DNA of 64,000 bases from Ciborinia camelliae (Eukaryota; Ascomycota; Leotiomycetes; Helotiales; Sclerotiniaceae): assembly GCA_025890175.1 (NCBI GenBank), contig JANPYM010000003.1:1461795-1525794 (forward strand), written 5' to 3'. This document shows, in pieces, positions 60,401 through 64,000 of this stretch. Both the position numbers and the translations under genes were made by a program. Positions within the stretch are counted from its first letter, which is position 1; every line of letters starts with the position of its first letter. The notes below the pieces were generated by a model, which did no database searches, had not been told where the DNA came from, and saw only the letters and a program-made list of their open reading frames with translations.

Positions 60401-62162
60401 TTTGCTGAACGGTCAATGAATTTTCTAGAAGCTTGGAAAGCTCAATCTGTAACGCTTCATCCTCCCAAGCACAAAAAGCATTCGTTGGGAACATTGCATC
60501 CTCTTTTCGATTTTGCTCAAATTTGACAAGCTGAGTGTACCAATGATGCACAAAACCTGATAGATCACGAGCTTTTGAAAACTCATTCATTAAAGGAACG
60601 ACAATCTCAGATACAATATGGTGAGATTGTTCCGACCAGGATTGATCGAAATAGATGTCGGTAATTCTCTCCAATACATCGTTGAGTAAATCTTTGTCAT
60701 TATCAGGGATGAGGAAGACGTTGGCATCGAGTTTCATCATAGTTTCCAAAAGCTTCCAATCCGTGCTTCCCTCAGGTATGACATACTCCGCGGTCAAACT
60801 TCGTAGTTCAGGGAGGCCAAGATCTACTTGGTGTTGAATAGAGCTCTGAAGTATTTCGCGAATGGCAAGGTTATGCGCCGTCGTTTTATTTGGAGGCATG
60901 GAAGCTTTCAGTGCGGTGAATACAGTCTGAAGCCATACGTTGTCTGAAGGCCGTCTTCGGCGGTCTCCGTGAGGCTGCAAAGATCGAATTGCAACATCGA
61001 AAAGAATAGGAGCATTCGCGACATCTTGCAAAACTAATACCCTCGTCAAGGTTTGCAATAATGTGGAATCTTGCTTCTCTCCAGCATTTGATTTTGAAGG
61101 AATGATGATGTTGCGAGCAATCACTTTCTCCAAGCTGGCCTTCCAATCCTGTGTGGTTGAATCTGCCTTGGTCCTTTTCAACAATGCCATCAAAGGTTCT
61201 GAACAATGAAGAGAAAACTGCATGAGGTCTTCGCTTCCTACCACGCGGTAGTCCCAGATGTCGATGAAGGGAGATAGTAATTGGGATGATATAACTGGAC
61301 CAGCTTCTTGGCGTAGAACCATTTGGCAAAGGGACATCCAAGAACCTAGAACTATTGCAGACGCTTCGGGAGTGGTTCGTACGACCGCTCGCATATACTC
61401 CGTGGTGAATGCTGTACTTCGAATATTGCCTGTTGTTCTTTGCGAGAAGGAAACTTTGGTAGAACGAACAATGCTATGGATGGCAGCATGGATCGCCATC
61501 ACTAAGGCTCTCAGCCCCTTGGCTGGACCATGATACGTATGTGTTACCAATTCTCCAGTTCGTTTGCGCTTCTTCGAGACAATCGACATTTCTCCAGAAT
61601 CAGATCCCAATATTGAATCTTCGTTTGCCTCCACGCCAGCATCGTCGATGTCGCTGACCTCTTGTGCTTCTTGTAACGCCTGTTGCAAAGTCACCATAAA
61701 CTTCTTTTCTGTGAGCATGCGTGCGGTGTTCGCTAGTGGGATTGCATTCAACAATAAACGGAAGAGGTGCCATGATGATGGTGTAATTCTAAAAAAACAA
61801 TTGTTAGACCTTGATCTCCGATTTAAGACGTAATGATATATACCTGGGAGTTTTGTCCTTTGGAGACTGCAGTTTCTTCAAAAGCCATCGCAAAAGCCAT
61901 TCCTCTCTGCCATGAAACGACCCCGCCGCACATTTTTTCTTGAAGGACTTTTCCTCATGTTTCCGATAATCCAGGACGGTAGCGACTTTGTCTAAATCGA
62001 TATCAACGAATTTTCCAGCTTCTCGAATTTGTTCCTCAAATGGCGCAGAAGCTTTCTCGAGCCCGGCAAGTTTTTCTTGCGCAATTCGAGATTGTGAATC
62101 CTACATGATAATTAGAACATATTCGAGACATGAGACTCATAAGATCCCGAAAAGCATACCAT
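57413..62162 (-). CDS. URB2: Urb2/Npa2 60S ribosome biogenesis protein
   Basis: Nucleolar protein of early 60S assembly and 27S pre-rRNA processing. Nine coding exons: 62162-62160 (only ATG), 62100-61844, 61788-59824, 59763-59588, 59532-59288, 59241-59120, 59064-58352, 58300-58146 and 58090-57413; 1437 residues, and all phases fit. It starts MDSQSRIAQEKLAGLEKASA, has long alpha-helical repeats (LRALVMAIHAAIHSIVRST), and the conserved C-terminal Urb2 domain (RALSQWSVDRTLAIIAIICS, RFRLEGHLHCVIQVLQPLLR, LTLICDPTP, TMKPELRAAMIPGLYAIFG). Intron 3 starts GTACGT with branch TGCTAAC. Intron 8 (58145-58091) starts GCAAGA and has TAACTAAC before CCTCAG, so it appears to be a GC-AG intron. The gene is divergent from TRM140. 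Confidence 0.92.
58091..58145 (-). other. GC-AG intron 8 of URB2
   Basis: The minus-strand junction AAG|GCAAGA...CCCTCAG|CGT keeps phase 0 between LKTK and RRALSQW. The branch-like TAACTAAC is 10-17 nt before the acceptor. No GT donor close by keeps both conserved flanks. Confidence 0.75.
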
Positions 62163-62409
62163 TATTCAAAACTCTCATTGACAATTGAATTTTTTAGAAT
62201 TCCCCTCCCTCATCAACAGCTCAACTTTTTTTTGGGAAGCCTCAAAAGTAAATAGCTATAAGTGGTATGGTATGGCGGCAGAATATTCCACCGCTTACTT
62301 AATTTATCTAAGCTTATACACTAGTGCTTGCACTGATAAAATAAATTTTCTATCTCGGCTTCATTTTTTCCTCTCATAACCACAACAACTTTATTCCAAA
62401 AGTTACCCA
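62163..62409. promoter_or_regulatory. Divergent promoter of URB2 and TRM140
   Basis: 247 bp between outward-facing start codons of two RNA-modification/ribosome genes. It may coordinate their expression; that is inference. Confidence 0.5.
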
Positions 62410-63721
62410 ATGTTAAGTATGTCTAAGGACGACATCCCACTTGACAACGATGGTACTGTTACCGTCGAAGATATTTCTTCCTTGACCATCCAGGATCCTG
62501 ATTCTTCAGCGGCTACTGATCGCCCGGAACTTCCCCATCGTTCTCATGATCCTGAAAACAACATGAAGAGATCAGATCCGTTTCAATTTGGTTCTCGATA
62601 TCTTAGTGAACAAGACAACGTTTTCGAGTTCAATGCATGGGACCACGTCGAGACTGATGATACTTACAAGGAGTACGCAGAATTACAATACGCGAAGCAA
62701 CGCGAGGCTCCCGTATCGGAATTTGACAAAAGTATGTATTTTTATCTCCTACTCTCAAACACAGTGCCAATTTTTTGGCACAGTGCTACTATGACGATAA
62801 TTCATAATTCATCTGAGGTTACTAGCCTCTGAATGATACAAATATAGCAATGTCTTTCGCTCCTATCTGATTGTAGTTAACTACTTGAATTTGTTGAATT
62901 TATTGTTTCTACCAATAACTAACAACTTTCTCCTAGACAGATTCAATTCCGATCCCGCAAAATGGTGGAATAATTTTTACAAAAACAATACTGCCAACTT
63001 CTTCAAAGATCGCAAATGGCTCCAACAAGAATTTCCTATCCTTTCTCAAGTGACAGAGTCAACTTATGGACCCGTTACCATTCTCGAAGTTGGTGCTGGG
63101 GCGGGTAACACTGCTTATCCAATATTGAAACATAATCAAAATCCTGAATTAAAAATCCATGCTTGCGATTTCTCTAAGAAAGCAGTGGAAGTGATACGTG
63201 CGAACGAGGCATATGACACAAAGAATATACAAGCAGATGTATGGGATGCTGCTGGCGATGTCCTCCCCCCAGGATTGGAAGAGGGTAGTGTTGATGTCGT
63301 GATAATGATCTTTATCTTCTCTGCACTTTCTCCTAGTCAATGGAGTCAGGCTGTCAAAAATATCTTCAAGGTCCTCAAACCAGGTGGCGATGTTCTATTT
63401 CGAGATTACGGCCGCGGCGATCTTGCTCAAGTACGTTTCAAAAAAGGACGTTATCTAGAAGAGAACTTCTACATTAGAGGCGACGGAACTCGAGTATACT
63501 TTTTTGAGAAAGATGAGTTGGTCAACATTTGGACCGGAAAACTTACCGAGTCAGATGACCAGGTCACGGCCCCAGTGACAGAGCAAGAATGTGGTTTCGA
63601 TATCATTGATCTTGGCGTTGATCGAAGGTTACTGGTTAATAGAGCTAAAGAACTAAAGATGTATAGATGCTGGATGCAAGGTCGATTCAAGAAAAAGGAT
63701 TTGCCTTCCATCACTAATTAA
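62410..63721 (+). CDS. TRM140: tRNA 3-methylcytidine methyltransferase (Trm140/METTL2)
   Basis: SAM-dependent enzyme that forms m3C32 in tRNA-Thr/Ser anticodon loops. Model: exons 62410-62731 and 62937-63721, 368 residues; the 205 nt intron is the longest spliced here (GTATGT, TAACTAAC, TCCTAG). The start is MLSMSKDDIP, with a second ATG three codons in. Signature parts: FNAWDHVETDDTYKEY, SDPAKWWNNFYKNN, FFKDRKWLQQEFPIL, SAM motif I ILEVGAGAGNTAYPIL, acidic loop IHACDFSKKAVEVI, NIQADVWDAAGDVLPPG, IFSALSPSQWSQAV, VLKPGGDVLFRDYGRGDLAQ and RYLEENFYIRGDGTRVYFF. It has no actin-binding extension, unlike the yeast Abp140 fusion. Confidence 0.94.
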
Positions 63722-64000
63722 AAATAAAATTTCTAATCATATTTTGCAGTTGTCTTCTCCGTGCCTTTAGTGATGTCGGTTTTATCACATGTTTTATCAC
63801 ATTGGGAATGTTCATGATAGCTCAATAATGAGTTTTGATTTGATTTTCCTTGAATACCTATGTTAGGGTTTGTTTTGTCCTCATAATCTTCTCTTTCGCA
63901 TTGGGTTTAGGTGTGCCCTGCTATCTATATCGCTCTTCTTCGCTCTTCCTGGGTAAAGACTCAGAGGCCATCATCAAGTATGTCAGCACGGTTACCACAT
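63722..64000. other. 3' flank, no gene seen
   Basis: AT-rich flank of TRM140 up to the window edge, without an open frame of note. Confidence 0.5.

Noticed and set aside
1..64000. CRISPR array, prokaryotic operons or phage
   Set aside because: The spliced eukaryotic genes rule out a prokaryotic source. The repeats at 598-1221 and 1850-3330 lack short identical repeats with uniform unique spacers.

Overview
The window is nuclear DNA of a filamentous ascomycete. The genes are split by many 45-205 nt introns with GT..AG ends and TACTAAC-like branch sites, codon use is balanced and intergenic DNA is AT-rich. The gene families seen (SAT4 membrane protein, CYP, reducing polyketide synthase relic, DUF7580/HeLo-type protein, F-box-like family with an ...FALQFFER... 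tract) fit Leotiomycetes. Sclerotiniaceae (Botrytis/Sclerotinia) is my best guess from memory of these protein styles; it was not tested.

Layout. (1) 1-10.9 kb is a gene-poor, decayed island: a truncated gene end, three copies of a ~165 bp dispersed direct repeat, a ~170-200 bp imperfect tandem array, a broken F-box-like gene, and scattered fragments of a highly reducing polyketide synthase on the minus strand. (2) 10.9-14.1 kb has a SAT4-type seven-helix membrane protein and an alpha/beta hydrolase. (3) 15-30 kb is housekeeping: RAMP4/SERP1, a lysine-rich SMAP-domain protein, AP-3 delta, EMC2, and a large proline-rich/coiled-coil protein with a ubiquitin-like domain. (4) 30-35 kb is a 5.2 kb stretch without a gene I can support. 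(5) 35-46.7 kb has ribosomal protein eL27, a 2539-residue repeat protein, mitochondrial seryl-tRNA synthetase and a tRNA-Arg(UCU). (6) 47-51.9 kb is a second accessory patch: a P450 pseudogene, a probable hAT-type non-autonomous element, and a frameshifted DUF7580/HeLo-like gene. (7) 52-64 kb is housekeeping again: the DEAH-box splicing helicase Prp2, a small mitochondrial membrane protein, Urb2/Npa2 and the tRNA m3C methyltransferase Trm140.

Themes. Several housekeeping genes act in protein synthesis and the secretory pathway: RAMP4 and EMC2 at the ER membrane; eL27, Urb2 and probably the SMAP protein in ribosome making; SerRS, tRNA-Arg and Trm140 in tRNA biology. Four gene pairs are divergent and share 247-651 bp promoters. 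Unusual points are the giant protein with two separate families of amphipathic repeats, start codons cut by or directly followed by introns (AP-3 delta, RAMP4, Urb2), a GC-AG intron in Urb2, an extra T-arm-like hairpin in the tRNA-Arg trailer, and three genes caught in early to late decay.

All exon models were built by eye from reading frames, splice signals and family knowledge. No transcript or database search was available.
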